Position numbers and translations under genes: made by a program
NCBI GenBank assembly: GCA_021401465.1
Contig: JADDMT010000125.1
Span: forward strand, 1-64,000
Source of the DNA: Teratosphaeria epicoccoides
Taxonomy: Eukaryota; Ascomycota; Dothideomycetes; Mycosphaerellales; Teratosphaeriaceae
DNA length: 64,000 nt
Direction: 5' to 3'
Notes under the pieces: model-generated
Told to the model about the DNA's origin: nothing
The model's database searches: none
The model's input: only the letters and a program-made list of their open reading frames with translations
In this document: positions 21,645 through 32,337 of the stretch, piece by piece
Layout of the letters: each line of letters opens with the position of its first letter
Numbering within the stretch: the first letter of the stretch is position 1

Positions 21645-23240
21645 TTACCGCTGTGCTCTGAAAACACGTTCTTCCCGCCATCGCCTCTCAACCCACTCCA
21701 CCACATGCTTACCATAAAGGTCTTCGGGCGACTTGCCCTCTTTCAGCACCTCTTTCTCATGCTTCAACATTTCGTCTTTCGTCATACAGACCACTTCGTC
21801 GAGCTGCAATAGATCCGCCTTCTGCCCGGGCGTCGTCCTGTCAATCCACTCGCTCTGTGGCCGTTGCCACCGCGTCAACGCCAATCTGGTAGTAAGTCCA
21901 GACACCACGCTACGTCCTCTCCAGACTTCTTCAACCAAATATCCAACATCGTCCGTAGTGACGGGGATTCTCAAGCCGAGCGGATCATAGCCCTGCGATC
22001 TCGCCACCCGTTCTTCCAAACCTTGAAGCTGTGCTAGAATGCCATCGTACATTTTATCCCGAGACTTGCTGGGCAGGTAGTCATGAGGGTAGCCGGAGAT
22101 CTCGAGCATGACGTGATTTGCCACGCAAAGGCCAAAGACGGCCGGCATGGTACCTAAAACGGGCAATATTCGAACGCGGAAGTCCGGGAGTACGCCCAGC
22201 TCGCCGACTTGGCCTTTAGTAAATTCTTCCTCAGGCAAGGGCAACAGTTGAGCTTTGCCAGGTCCCGTCTTTTCCGACGAGAAGACGACGGGTAGTCCCT
22301 CCTTCACGCCCAGCAAACGCAGTTTCCGGCGAGTCGCACGAGACAATGGGTCTTCGGCTGATGCAGAGATGTCGCCAACGAAGACCCTCGTAGGATCTGA
22401 CTTGCATCCTGCGCCCATTGACGAGACTACCTTGACATCATTCTTGTGACAGTAGTGCAGTAGAGCAACTTTGGATTCAATGTTGTCGATGGCATCAATC
22501 ACATAGTCCGGTTTCTGGCCGTCAGACCATGGCTCAAGTTGAGAGACAGCAGTCTTCTCCCCGAATAGCTGATTGCGGCAATCGAAGTGCGTCCATGGCA
22601 CTACGGCCTCCAATCGTTTCTGAAGGGTATGCACCTTGGGCGTCCCTACATCTGCTAGTGTGGCGACTGCGTGGCGGTTTAGAGAGCTCAATGTAACTTG
22701 ATCGAAGTCTATGAGGCGAAGCTTCCCGCACCCAGATCGAGCCAGAGCAGCTGTGGCATGCGAGCCAACGCCTCCACATCCGACGACGATGACAAAAGCC
22801 TTTCGAAGCTTCGCTAGACCTTCGTCGGTCAAGAACACCCGGTTGCGCGCGAGTTGCTCCAGGATGAGATCTTCGTCGTAGTCGCAGAGTCGCGCTCTTC
22901 TGGCGAGAGCGGCGCTTCGTTCGTCGTCTCGATTGTGGCCTTCTCCTGGTGCAGGCTCTACGCCACCAAAGTAGTTGATCTGGCGATGATTCAGTAAGCA
23001 TGAGCAATGTCGCTCGGAATTCAGTAGCTTTCGCACCTTCTCTACATCATGTGGTGCGTCAAGGTCCGGTATCGATTCTTTCAGGTCATGGACCTTGTAC
23101 CGTCGTCTTGCATTTTGCAGACCAACAGTGGCACTTACGCCCACTGCCACAGCTATTGCAGCGGTCAGACCAAGCTGTACTCGATGTGATGTTGCTATCT
23201 CATGAATCTGGTCTGCTAGCCACGATGTCCATGATGACAT
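21645..23240 (-). CDS. tRNA threonylcarbamoyladenosine dehydratase (Tcd-type, ThiF/E1-like)
   Basis: ATP-dependent enzyme that cyclises the t6A base at position 37 of tRNAs to ct6A; yeast Tcd1/Tcd2 sit on the mitochondrial outer membrane. An N-terminal hydrophobic anchor (about residues 21-40) is followed by the E1-like Rossmann motif VVGCGGVGSHATAALARSG and RLIDFDQVTLSSLNRH (nucleotide-binding Asp and adenylation loop). YVIDAIDNIESKVALLHYC follows. The ORF is open for 531 residues. A 57-nt GT-CAG segment (22980-23036) within it keeps frame, and its removal joins HDVEK to INYFGG, so it may be a retained intron; the mature protein would then have 512 residues. It diverges from the lectin gene 254 bp away. 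Confidence 0.9.
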   Translation of the reverse strand: MSSWTSWLADQIHEIATSHRVQLGLTAAIAVAVGVSATVGLQNARRRYKVHDLKESIPDLDAPHDVEKVRKLLNSERHCSCLLNHRQINYFGGVEPAPGEGHNRDDERSAALARRARLCDYDEDLILEQLARNRVFLTDEGLAKLRKAFVIVVGCGGVGSHATAALARSGCGKLRLIDFDQVTLSSLNRHAVATLADVGTPKVHTLQKRLEAVVPWTHFDCRNQLFGEKTAVSQLEPWSDGQKPDYVIDAIDNIESKVALLHYCHKNDVKVVSSMGAGCKSDPTRVFVGDISASAEDPLSRATRRKLRLLGVKEGLPVVFSSEKTGPGKAQLLPLPEEEFTKGQVGELGVLPDFRVRILPVLGTMPAVFGLCVANHVMLEISGYPHDYLPSKSRDKMYDGILAQLQGLEERVARSQGYDPLGLRIPVTTDDVGYLVEEVWRGRSVVSGLTTRLALTRWQRPQSEWIDRTTPGQKADLLQLDEVVCMTKDEMLKHEKEVLKEGKSPEDLYGKHVVEWVERRWREERVFRAQR

Positions 23241-23494
23241 TTCGCGACCACCCCAAGACAGGCAGGTGCGTAGATATCCTGATGGACAGCAGGAGCGCTG
23301 GGAGGTAGGGCCTAGGTTTCACATGGAAATTCCGGCCCTTCTTTCCTCCGCGAGCCCCAGTCCCGATGTTGGAAGGTGGCCACAAGGTATTAGAGGGTTT
23401 GTCCAATGCACCTCGTTGCGCTCTACACCGTCCACGATCTGACCTGGCTCCGGTTTGATTCTCCCTTGCATGACGGAACGATAGCACATCCATC

Positions 23495-24536
23495 ATGGTG
23501 CTCACAACGCTGTTTGCGACGCTTACCGTGTTGCTAGCACCCTGGAGCCAAGCAGTATCGATACAAGAGAGCAATCCAGATATCAAGTCAATACCTCTCA
23601 GAACGCATAGTCTGGCGCCGCCGTTCGTAGACAATGACTTGGAAAGTCGATGGTTTGTGGGTTGTGTCCGCTCTGTCATATCATTCCTTCGCTTATTCTC
23701 GCTGGCAGGACTATGGTGGAGACGCCGTCGTTCGAGTGGACAGGTACATTCGCCTCGCGGGCCAGCAACCTTCCCAACAGGGCTGGGTGTGGTCTCGGGT
23801 GCCTTTGACCGCCACGAATTGGGAGATCGAGATCGAGTTCAAGATACATGGGACTGGCAGTCTGTTTGGAGATGGCATGGCACTGTGGGTCACCAAAGAG
23901 AGCAGGGTGCGAGGTAATGTGTTTGGGTCTAAAGATCAGTTTGAAGGCCTGGGCATATTCTTCGATACGTACAAGAACAATCGGCCGGGGGTGGTGTTTC
24001 CGTATGTGATGGCTATGTTGGGGGATGGGAAGACGAGCTACGACAAGGCGAATGATGGCAAAGCCAATGAACTGGCTGGGTGCTCTGCACGAGGCCTCAG
24101 GAATCCGGACTTTCCATCCAAAGCAAGGATCACCTACTTTGCGGAAAAGGAGCTGAACGTGGAATTGATGTACAAGAAGGAGGACGAGTGGACGCCGTGT
24201 TTCAAGGTGCCGGACATCAAGCTGCCGTCGGTGACATACCTTGGCTTCACTGCAGAGACCGGAGAGCTGTCGGACAACTTCGACATCATCAAAGTCGATA
24301 CGAAGAATTTGTACTCGCCGTCAGGCAAGACAGGCAATGCAGGAGGAAGCAAAGACTACAGCCGGGGCAAGGGTAGCAGGGAAAAGACAGGCCCGTACAG
24401 ATCACAGCCGAAGGAAGCGAAGGAAGGCGGCGGGTACCTGTCAATCTTGTCCAAGATGGGCATGTTCTTGCTTGTAGCCATTGCCTGCTACGTGCTGTTC
24501 ACGCTCTACAGGAGCCGGAAAAGGAATTCGTTTTGA
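23495..24536 (+). CDS. L-type lectin cargo receptor (ERGIC-53/VIP36/Emp47-like)
   Basis: Type I membrane protein of the early secretory pathway that binds mannose-rich glycoproteins. A signal peptide (MVLTTLFATLTVLLAPWSQA) is followed by the L-type lectin fold. A 52-nt intron (23657-23708, GTGGGT...GCAG) is removed, joining SRWF to DYGGDAVVRVDRYIRL. Conserved stretches include WEIEIEFKIHG, LFGDGMALW and GLGIFFDTYKNN (Ca/sugar-binding Asp and Asn). A luminal Gly/Lys-rich stalk follows. A single C-terminal helix (MGMFLLVAIACYVLFTLY) ends in the short basic tail RSRKRNSF. Total 329 residues, in the VIP36 size class; it lacks the long coiled coil of ERGIC-53. Confidence 0.9.
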
Positions 24537-25804
24537 CGAGGACCCATTTGGTTGATAGCGTTCAAGCAGCAGTGCCGTCGGGTGTATGATATTGTGCAGA
24601 TTACATTTGTGCACCGGCCCAAATTATTGGAGCTTGCGCGCGAGGCGCTGTCATTGCAAAAACACGTCGGGTCAAGCCAGGCCGCATGTGACGCCGAAAG
24701 GTGTGGGTCGTCGCAACACCGTCCTCTGCATGTGTCAATCGCTTTGATGAAGTGGCGGTGATGTGGCTGTGAAGCCTCCTCTGCTAGCTGTTCTTTGACA
24801 TGAGGCTGTCTTGAACTCTTTGTCATCGAGTCACAGTGCAGGATTCTGGAGCGACGGTGAAGTCGGCCGCTGCCAAAACCCTACCCACTCGGCGGACACG
24901 GCCAGTCGGACATCTCCCCTCGCTGAACCAACCACTCATGGCTGGCCAAGAATAGTGGGCTGTGGCTGTTGTGAGACGGGGCGCTGTCCAGAGTGTGAGA
25001 AAGAAGCGTCAGTCCGTATATGTAGAGAGGGATGATTCAGCCTGCATCCGCCCGAGTAGTAGCCGCGTAGTACCTTATTCGTGGGCTTGTGGTGACGATA
25101 GGTGCATAATGAAAGACCGGCGCAAGCACCCCTTTACACGTTCATGATATCGCATTTCCACGCGCCGAGACCGCCACTGAGCTGAGTGACATTTTTGTGG
25201 TGTTGCGGGCTTCCAGGGGCCATCTGGCATACCGTCCATCTTCCTCAACAGCAGTGGAGAAGATCCTTTCAGCCCATGCTTGTGGTGTTCGGGAAGCCGA
25301 ACCCTTGCTAGTGTATCCGACGTCTCGTGGCAGACATTCCACACTCGTCTCATCGACACGCTCGCATTTGACCAGTTGGATACACTATTTTGCAAGACAG
25401 AGTCGGCGAGAGATCTTCCTCGGAATCGCACTCACGAATCGCTGGAAACGAAATTCTTCCAGCATCAAGTTGTGGGCGGAGCTGCATTGTTCATCACCGC
25501 AGTCACTCGTCTCTGGCAGGGGCGAGTCGAGAAAGCGCACAGCGGAGTGACAGCGTCACGAGAGCGAGACAAGGCACTTGGCAAGACAGCAGCCAGGGAC
25601 GGGCCTCTCTGAGACCCAGCGGAGCTTCGTCTGCAAATAATTTCTGGACGAAAATAGCCTCGAGATCATACCGTAGTCGATCGCACCTGCTCTGGCCACC
25701 AGGGCTTCCTATCCACATCCTGCAGGGCAGCTGCGGCCACGACCGTCGCCGTGGAGCTCAATGGGAGAGCTGGCGTGCACTCGTCGACACGTGAGAGAAA
25801 TCTC
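24537..25804. other. Intergenic region
   Basis: About 1.27 kb between the lectin 3' end and the nucleotidyltransferase ATG. ORFs of 60-134 codons overlap on both strands between 25.0 and 25.8 kb, and none shows a motif. The last few hundred bases are probably promoter and 5' UTR. Confidence 0.45.
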
Positions 25805-28800
25805 ATGACCTCGCAGAGCACGCCCAGGATGGCCAATCTCACGGCCGACCGCTTTGCCCACCAAGCCGGGCCGCGACCGCCTCTCCAATCGCACACTTCG
25901 AATTCTGTGCCGTCGACGCCTTTCCAACAGCCTCGAGATCTTCGCTTTCCCTCGCGCTCGCCATCGCCACATCGCGGACTCAGCAATCAGTCGCCGAGAT
26001 CTGTGGTGTTCGAAGCAGTCGGCCAGCAGCCAGGCCCGCAGCGAGGGGTGCCAGTGGTGTGTAAGTTCGAGTCGGGCGCGGAAATCAGGAAGAGGCGGAT
26101 ACCGTACGTAGAGAATGGTGACAAGGAGTTGGAGCCGCCAGCAGAGGAGCCCAAGAAGGCGTTGGCGCCGCACGAAGAGGACAAGCTGAGTGGTGACATG
26201 CGCGAGCTGTACGACCGGTTATTGCCCTCAGATGAGAGTGAGCAAAGGAGAGCTGAGTTGGTCAAGAAGCTGGAGAAGATGCTGAATGATGAGTGGCCGG
26301 GCCATGATATCAAGGTCAATGTGTTTGGCTCGTCAGGGAACTTGCTGAGCTCGAGTGATTCGGATGTGGACATCTGCATCACTACCCCATTGAAACAATT
26401 GGAGAGCATGCACTCATTGGCAATGCTGTTGGACAAGAGTAAGTCAATCACCATAGCACGGCGGGCACATGGGCGCAAAGGCAGGCGATGCAGGCACGGG
26501 GCGGGCGCACTGAAACTGACCTGTGATAACAGACGGCATGGAGAAGATCGTCTGCCGTGCAAGTGCAAAGGTGCCTATCGTGAAATGTTGGGATCCAAGG
26601 CTGAACATGCATTGCGACATCAATGTGAACAATCCGCTCGCTTTGGTCAACACGCGTATGATCAAGACGTATGTGCAGTTGGATCCCCGGGTGCGGCCGC
26701 TTGCAAAGATAATCAAGCACTGGTCTAAAAGGCGACTACTGAATGACGCTGGTAAGTAGATCGAGACCATCCACCCGATCCGACTGACACTGTTGGCAGC
26801 ATTTGGAGGAACCATCAGCTCGTATACCTGGACATGCATGATCATTAGCTTTCTGCAGAGGCGGCATCCCCGCATACTGCCTTCTTTACAAATAGAGCGC
26901 GACAAGATGCTCACTCTAGAATCCGAGTTCGCGGACGATGTTGAGGCACTGAAGGGTTGTGGCGATGCCAACAAGGAGTCGCAGGCCCAATTGCTTTTCC
27001 ACTTTTTCCGACACTACGGCTATGAGTTCAAGTACTCGGAACACGTCGTCTCGGTGCGAGAAGGTCGCTTGGTCACTCGGAAGGAGAAGAGATGGGACTA
27101 CAGCAACCACTGGGATAAGGAAGCCCAGAAACGGTTATGTGTTGAGGAGCCGTTCACGACCAATCGCAACCTTGGCAACTCCGCCGACGAGTACTCGTGG
27201 TCCGGAGTTCACAGCGAGATCCGGCGTGCATTTGATCTTCTTGCTGACGGACAGCAACTTGAGAAGGCGTGCGAGCAATATGAGTTTCCAGCTGAGGAGA
27301 AGATCAATCGCGAAAACATGTTTCAGAAGCCTGTGCCAAGGCCGGCGCCTATCTTGCGGCGAAGTGCAAGTCAGTCCGGCAGAGCGAATACACATGAGCA
27401 AGGTGGCTCCCAGCGATCGCGAAAGAACAACCGGAATAACTCTGCGCAACGCGCTGGCAATCGTCGTGCCTCTAGTGGAGCCGCATACAGCCACCAGCGC
27501 GGCGCCTTTGGCATCGCAAGCCCCTCCATGGTTAGTAAAAAGGTGGACTATTTTCAGGGACGGGGAAATCTACACGATCAATTATATCAGCAATACCAGT
27601 ATTTACAACAACAGCAAGACCTGCTCCGATCACAATTGGTACACCAACAGCAACAACAAGCACAAGCCCAGAGTCGCGCAGTCAGCGACTCAATAGGCTC
27701 GCCGCCTCACCGGGGGTCATATACAAATGGTATGCCAAGCCCTCGCTATCAGGATCCTCCGCAGACAGCACCTTTGCTTCCCGGCTACCTGTATCATTAC
27801 CCCGCGCGGTTTCCGCCGCCACCATCACCGATGCAGGCAAGTCGGTCCCGCGAAGGCACGGTCACGAATCCTTCATCGCCATCGCTTGTCGCAGCCGTAC
27901 CGGCGTTGAGGCGCCAGGTTCATCGCGGGTCGGTCACTGAGGGCTCGAACGGGTCCATCAGGTCGCAGTCGCAGCCCGGCCGCTCTTTACCGCATCCGCT
28001 CATGCAAGCGCAAGGACAGCCTAACTTCGACTTCCAGGCCATTCAGGCTCAGTACCAACAGTTGCGTTACGCCCAGGCACACGCAGGCTTGCAGTCGATC
28101 TTTTCACCGGCGCTAGCGACGGCGCATCCAGGGGGTCTCTCAACTGAGAATGCAATGCCGAAGGAGTATATGGGATACCTCGTTGGGCAGTCGCCATTGC
28201 TGGGACCGCAACAATTTGCTGCAGCTCCCGCGCAAATGCCAGCCATGGCGCTTCGCGATCCACCGACCCACAGGCAGAGACGAGCCACTCCTGACTTGAT
28301 GATGCCTCCGCTGCCCACTGGTCGGCATACTTCACGATCGCCTTCTCCGCTGGGACACCTGCGCAGCTATTCCACGATCAACGATGTACGTTCGAGAGCT
28401 CAGTCGCAGTCGGACATCCTACAAAGTCCGGTGCCGCTCGATGCACCTCTGCTAGAGCCCGCAGTGCCGTCGCAGCGAATTGACACTGGCGGACCATTGA
28501 TCGTCAATGGGTCAACGCCGTCAGTGAGCGCTCCAGCAACCGAAAGAGCGCATGGCACATCGGCACCGCCAGCTGAGAGCAGAACGGTCAACGGCACGCA
28601 CGGTGTTGAGCACTCAACGATAACTCGATCATTGCCTCTGCGAACCCAGAATCCTGATGGTGCCGAATCTGGAGAGCGTGTAGATGCTGGAGAGCGTGCA
28701 GATGCTGGAGAGCGTGCAGATGCTGGAGAGCGGCCGCCATCTCCGATCTTATCACCAAGTCCAAGGTCCAAGGCGGGACCACGTCTGGCACTTTCGCCTG

Positions 28801-29288
28801 CCAACGGCGCACCATCGCTACCTAATGAACGGTCCGAAAGCTTTCACGAGCCACAGCATACTGTTCACAACGCTCATGTCGTACCATTGCTTTCGCCTGT
28901 AGCGGAGCTCAGGACACCCTCGCCAACACGTGCTTATATGTTCGAAACGCAAGAGTCGCCACAAACCAGCGGTCTCGTGAAAACCGCAAAGATCGCAAAT
29001 GCTCGACAGTGGGATAGAGGCGAAGTCGAGCATGGAGATACGAGTGCTTCGTCCAGTCATGGGCGCAAAGCCAGTGCATCCAGTCCGACGCTCAACCTCA
29101 AGCCCGCGAAAAGTCCGACCACGTCCTCGTCCGTCGACGCTGGCGTCACGAGCGTAGCTGCGGGCAAGGAGAATCAATGGCAGCAGGCCACGAGAAAGGG
29201 TCACAAGAAGAGCAAGTCGGCTGTTGGTGTTGGATCCGTACGCGGGCAGCCAATGCCTGCGCATGAGGCTGATAGAAAGGGCGGCTAG
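25805..29288 (+). CDS. Non-canonical poly(A)/terminal nucleotidyltransferase (Cid1/Trf family)
   Basis: Template-independent RNA nucleotidyltransferase. The ATG at 25805 is used; the frame upstream to 25751 starts only with GTG. Introns at 26439-26532 (94 nt, GTAAGT) and 26752-26799 (48 nt, GTAAGT) yield 1113 residues. The catalytic motif FGSSGNLLSSSDSDVDICI (about 175-194) gives the two metal-binding Asp, and NMHCDINVNN the third. The PAP-associated domain follows (AFGGTISSYTWTCMIISFLQ; then YSWSGVHSEIRRAF). The C-terminal ~600 residues are disordered, with Gln-rich runs and a short tandem repeat. Cid1-type proteins are about 400 residues, so this long tail resembles the large cytoplasmic family members of filamentous fungi. 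Whether it adds A or U cannot be read here. Confidence 0.9.
28672..28735 (+). repeat. 18-nt coding minisatellite
   Basis: Three to four near-perfect copies of an 18-base unit (GAGCGTGCAGATGCTGGA) encode repeated (G)ERADAG in the nucleotidyltransferase tail. The unit is a multiple of three, so copy-number changes keep the frame. Confidence 0.8.
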
Positions 29289-30315
29289 TTAAAGGCGCAT
29301 GCGCCAGTCGTTTCGGGCTGCCGACTCCGCGTCTTGACACTGGATCTTGCAACGTTTGATGACACTGCTTGGTGCAGAAACTTCGAAACATCCGATCGGC
29401 CATAAGCTGACGTTGGGCACCGAATGTCGGTGAACGCACTCGTCAGCCTATGGGGACCGTACGTGGCGCAATATCACGAGCTCACAGGGTCTTGCGTACA
29501 CAGGCTGCTACAGGACATCGGAGCTTGCGTGCGCGATGCGATGAAGCACCAGGACAGATGGCTGATTACTGCAATGGCCCTGGTCAGATGGAGGCCGAGG
29601 TCACCGCGGGAGCTGTACATACATGATCGAGGAGTGAAGGCTATAGGTGAGGTCTTTTCCAGGCGGTCAATCAATGAAACCATTGAGAAAGGAGATAAGA
29701 AACGAAAAGTACTTCGTTGCGCTAGCGCTTGCGCAGGCGCGAACACTTGCATTGGCATACAAGGCGGCGGCAGTGCCAGGTCGGGACATGGAGTTTTGAG
29801 TGTGGTTGCAGGGGCTGCATTTACGGGACAGGAAGGATTTGTAGAAAAAGGCTGCCAGGCGGGAGCCGGCCATGTGAACTGTATGCATAGAGATGTGCCA
29901 ACACGGATGTAAAAGTCAATGAAGATGTCCGGCAGAATGATGCTCTTGCAGAGTGTCGTCGCTGCTACAAAACTCTAGTGCTGTGACGTTCTCTGGTAGT
30001 GCTGTGCTTTTCCGCCTGGCTCTCTCGGATATGCGGTAAGATCGGCTTTGCTTTACAGCTTCCAGACGGGAGCTGCACCTAATAACAAACACCCGCCGAA
30101 CTTCTCACTTCTACCAGAAGCTCTCTCCGCAAATGCGGTCGCGACCTGCATTTCCTTTGCGGAGCAACTGAATACGTCGAGGCATTGTCGATCAGGGTTC
30201 TTGACAGCGGATAAAACAACCAGTACCCTCCAGTGGCAACTTCATTGAACAGCAGCAACATTCATCTACTCTGCCCTCAACCATACAACCACCATAGAGG
30301 AAAACCCAAGCAGCT
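29289..30315. other. Intergenic region
   Basis: A 162-codon plus ORF (29424-29912) is present, but it has no recognisable domain and its composition does not look coding. The region upstream of 30315 is CA/CT-rich, as in fungal promoters. Confidence 0.4.
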
Positions 30316-31304
30316 ATGGCCCCCTCTGCGCAAGTTCTCAGCCACGAGACCAACGGCAACGCCACCGTCGGCGCTCTCGGTCGACGAAAAGATGGCAAAC
30401 TGCTCAAGATCCACTCGTATCCTAAGTTCGACAGTCTGGAAGAAGAACGGCTGTACAGGAAACAGCATTTAGCAGCCGCGTACCGGGTGTTCGCAGAGAG
30501 AAAGTTCGACGAGGGAGTCGCAGGCCACATTTCGGTGCGAGACCCGATCCTCACCGACCACTTCTGGCTGAACCCGTTGTCCAAGCACTTCTCGCAGATC
30601 TCGGTCTCGGATCTGATCCTGGTGGATGAGGAGGGGACGGTGGTGGTAGGGGAGGAGCCGATCAATGCGGCGGCGTTTGCGATCCACAGTGAAATCCATA
30701 AGGCGAGGCCGGATGTGCATGCGGCGTGCCATGCGCATAGCGTGTACGGGAAGGCTTTTAGTGTTTTTGGGCGGGAGCTGGATATGATTACGCAGGATAG
30801 TTTGAGATTCTATCGGGATCATGCGGTGTATCCGCAGTTTGGGGGCGTAGTGCTGGATCGGGAGGAAGGGAGGAGGATTGCGGAGAGTTTGGGGACCGGG
30901 AAGGCGCTTGTTCTGCAGAATCATGGATTGCTTACTGTTGAGTGTTTGTGGAGGTTTTCTGGAGGGGTTTTGCGTGTGCTGACTTGGGTCCTCAGGTTGG
31001 TGAGACGATTGATGCTGCGGCTTTCTGGTTGTTGTCGTTGGACAAGACGTGTCATGCGCAGTTGCTTGTTGATGCGGCTGAGAAGGGGAGTGGGCAGAAG
31101 AAGACGTATATTCCTGATGAGGAGGCGAGGTATTCTTTTGAGCAGGTTGGCACACCGGCGAAGGGGTGGCTTGGGTTCCAGCCGTATTATGATGATATAC
31201 TTGCCAAGACGAATGGGTCGTTCTTGAAGCAAGCAGAGCCAACATCAACATCTTGTCTCTGGAGCCAGGCACAGCGAGCCTGTTTCCTACCTTGGTTCAC
31301 TTAA
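30316..31304 (+). CDS. Class II aldolase/adducin domain protein
   Basis: Member of the class II aldolase/adducin superfamily, which includes L-fuculose-phosphate aldolases and fungal Mug14-type proteins. A 59-nt intron (30937-30995, donor GTTGAG, CTGAC branch, TCAG acceptor) joins LVLQNHGLLT to VGETIDAAAFWLLSLDK, giving 309 residues. GVAGHISVRDP lies near the substrate loop. The metal-binding HAACHAHSVYGKAF supplies two His and LQNHGLL the third. LDMITQDSLRFYRDHAVYP is characteristic of the fungal branch. The last ~27 residues after GSFLKQ are Ser/Cys-rich and may be misread sequence beyond an unseen splice. The substrate is unknown; many fungal members have no defined activity. Confidence 0.87.
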
Positions 31305-32337
31305 TGCTTAGCTGACATGGCTGGACACGTGATCTTGATGAATCTGAGACGGTTGTCAGTCATTTGACCGAGACAGGCACCGAGTCGACCAATCGACGTC
31401 CAAGGCTACGGGTGATTGACTGGTCGCAATTGGGCAGGGAAGTAGCAAACCACATGTTGAGTGTTCTTGCGGCTTAGTGAAGGACATGGATCTTACTTAA
31501 GCTTGTCCTTGCGCTGTTCGAGCCTGATTGACCAGGAAGTGACGAGTGGGTGGGTGGGTCAGTGTTGGGACTGTCGAGGCAACAACAACGAGAGATCAGC
31601 ATTGTGATTGGCGCTGGCATGTGACAGCAAGACCCTCTTCGGGAAGCTGCCACTAAAATTAGCTTGGCCGGTGACGCCATCTTCGCTAGTTATTCATCCG
31701 GTAGGTACCTTCCTTTTCAAAACGTGAGTATGCACCGTACACGTTCTGGGCCCTTCACGATAAAACCCGTTCGGCATCGATTCCATTCGACGGGACGCAC
31801 ATTTGTTGATTGATTGATTGATTGATTCTTGATTCTTGATTGATTCAATGCTTGATTGATCGTGTAATCTCATTTGCAGCCTGCTCGCCGGACAATCAGC
31901 GAGTGTCACCAAACAGGCCGCTAGCCGAAAAGAGCGCTATCAGTCGGGATCGCGTGGACCACAACTAACGGTGACTGTGACGCAACATCTGTCTTCCAGA
32001 ACCACATCATTCACCACCAGGTCCGCCAAGCTAAACACGCGACTCGACTGCCACCAGACGAGCGCGCGCGCATTGCCACAGCAGTTCGCAGCACATCGGC
32101 ATTTTCCCGTGCTCGCTGCTGCCTCTCACTTCGACCCACCCACGACACCTCTGTTTCTGCCTGCGCTTCCTCTGAGTCGCGCATACCTTATCTACAAAAT
32201 TTGACAGAGGACAGGCGGCGATACAGACGCGTCAAACGAAATAGGAAGGCGCGCATGACACATGCGCTGAATCGGCAGCCGTCAGCAGTGCGCAGCGTGC
32301 CGCGCGCCGTGACGGGTGCGCCGAGCGGGAGGTGACG
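31305..32337. promoter_or_regulatory. Intergenic region upstream of PSY2
   Basis: No gene is visible. It contains a TTGATT/GATT microsatellite at about 31806-31862 and a GC-rich leader from 32200 to 32337. The region probably includes the PSY2 promoter and 5' UTR. Confidence 0.5.
31806..31862 (+). repeat. GATT/TTGATT microsatellite
   Basis: An imperfect tandem array of TGATTGAT units with two CTTGATT variants, in the intergenic region upstream of PSY2. Confidence 0.75.

Noticed and set aside
29424..29912. 162-codon plus ORF between the nucleotidyltransferase and aldolase genes
   Set aside because: No domain, unconvincing composition, and a minus ORF of similar quality overlaps it.
30469..31272. 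267-codon minus ORF
   Set aside because: Antisense of the aldolase-family gene; low-complexity composition without a motif.
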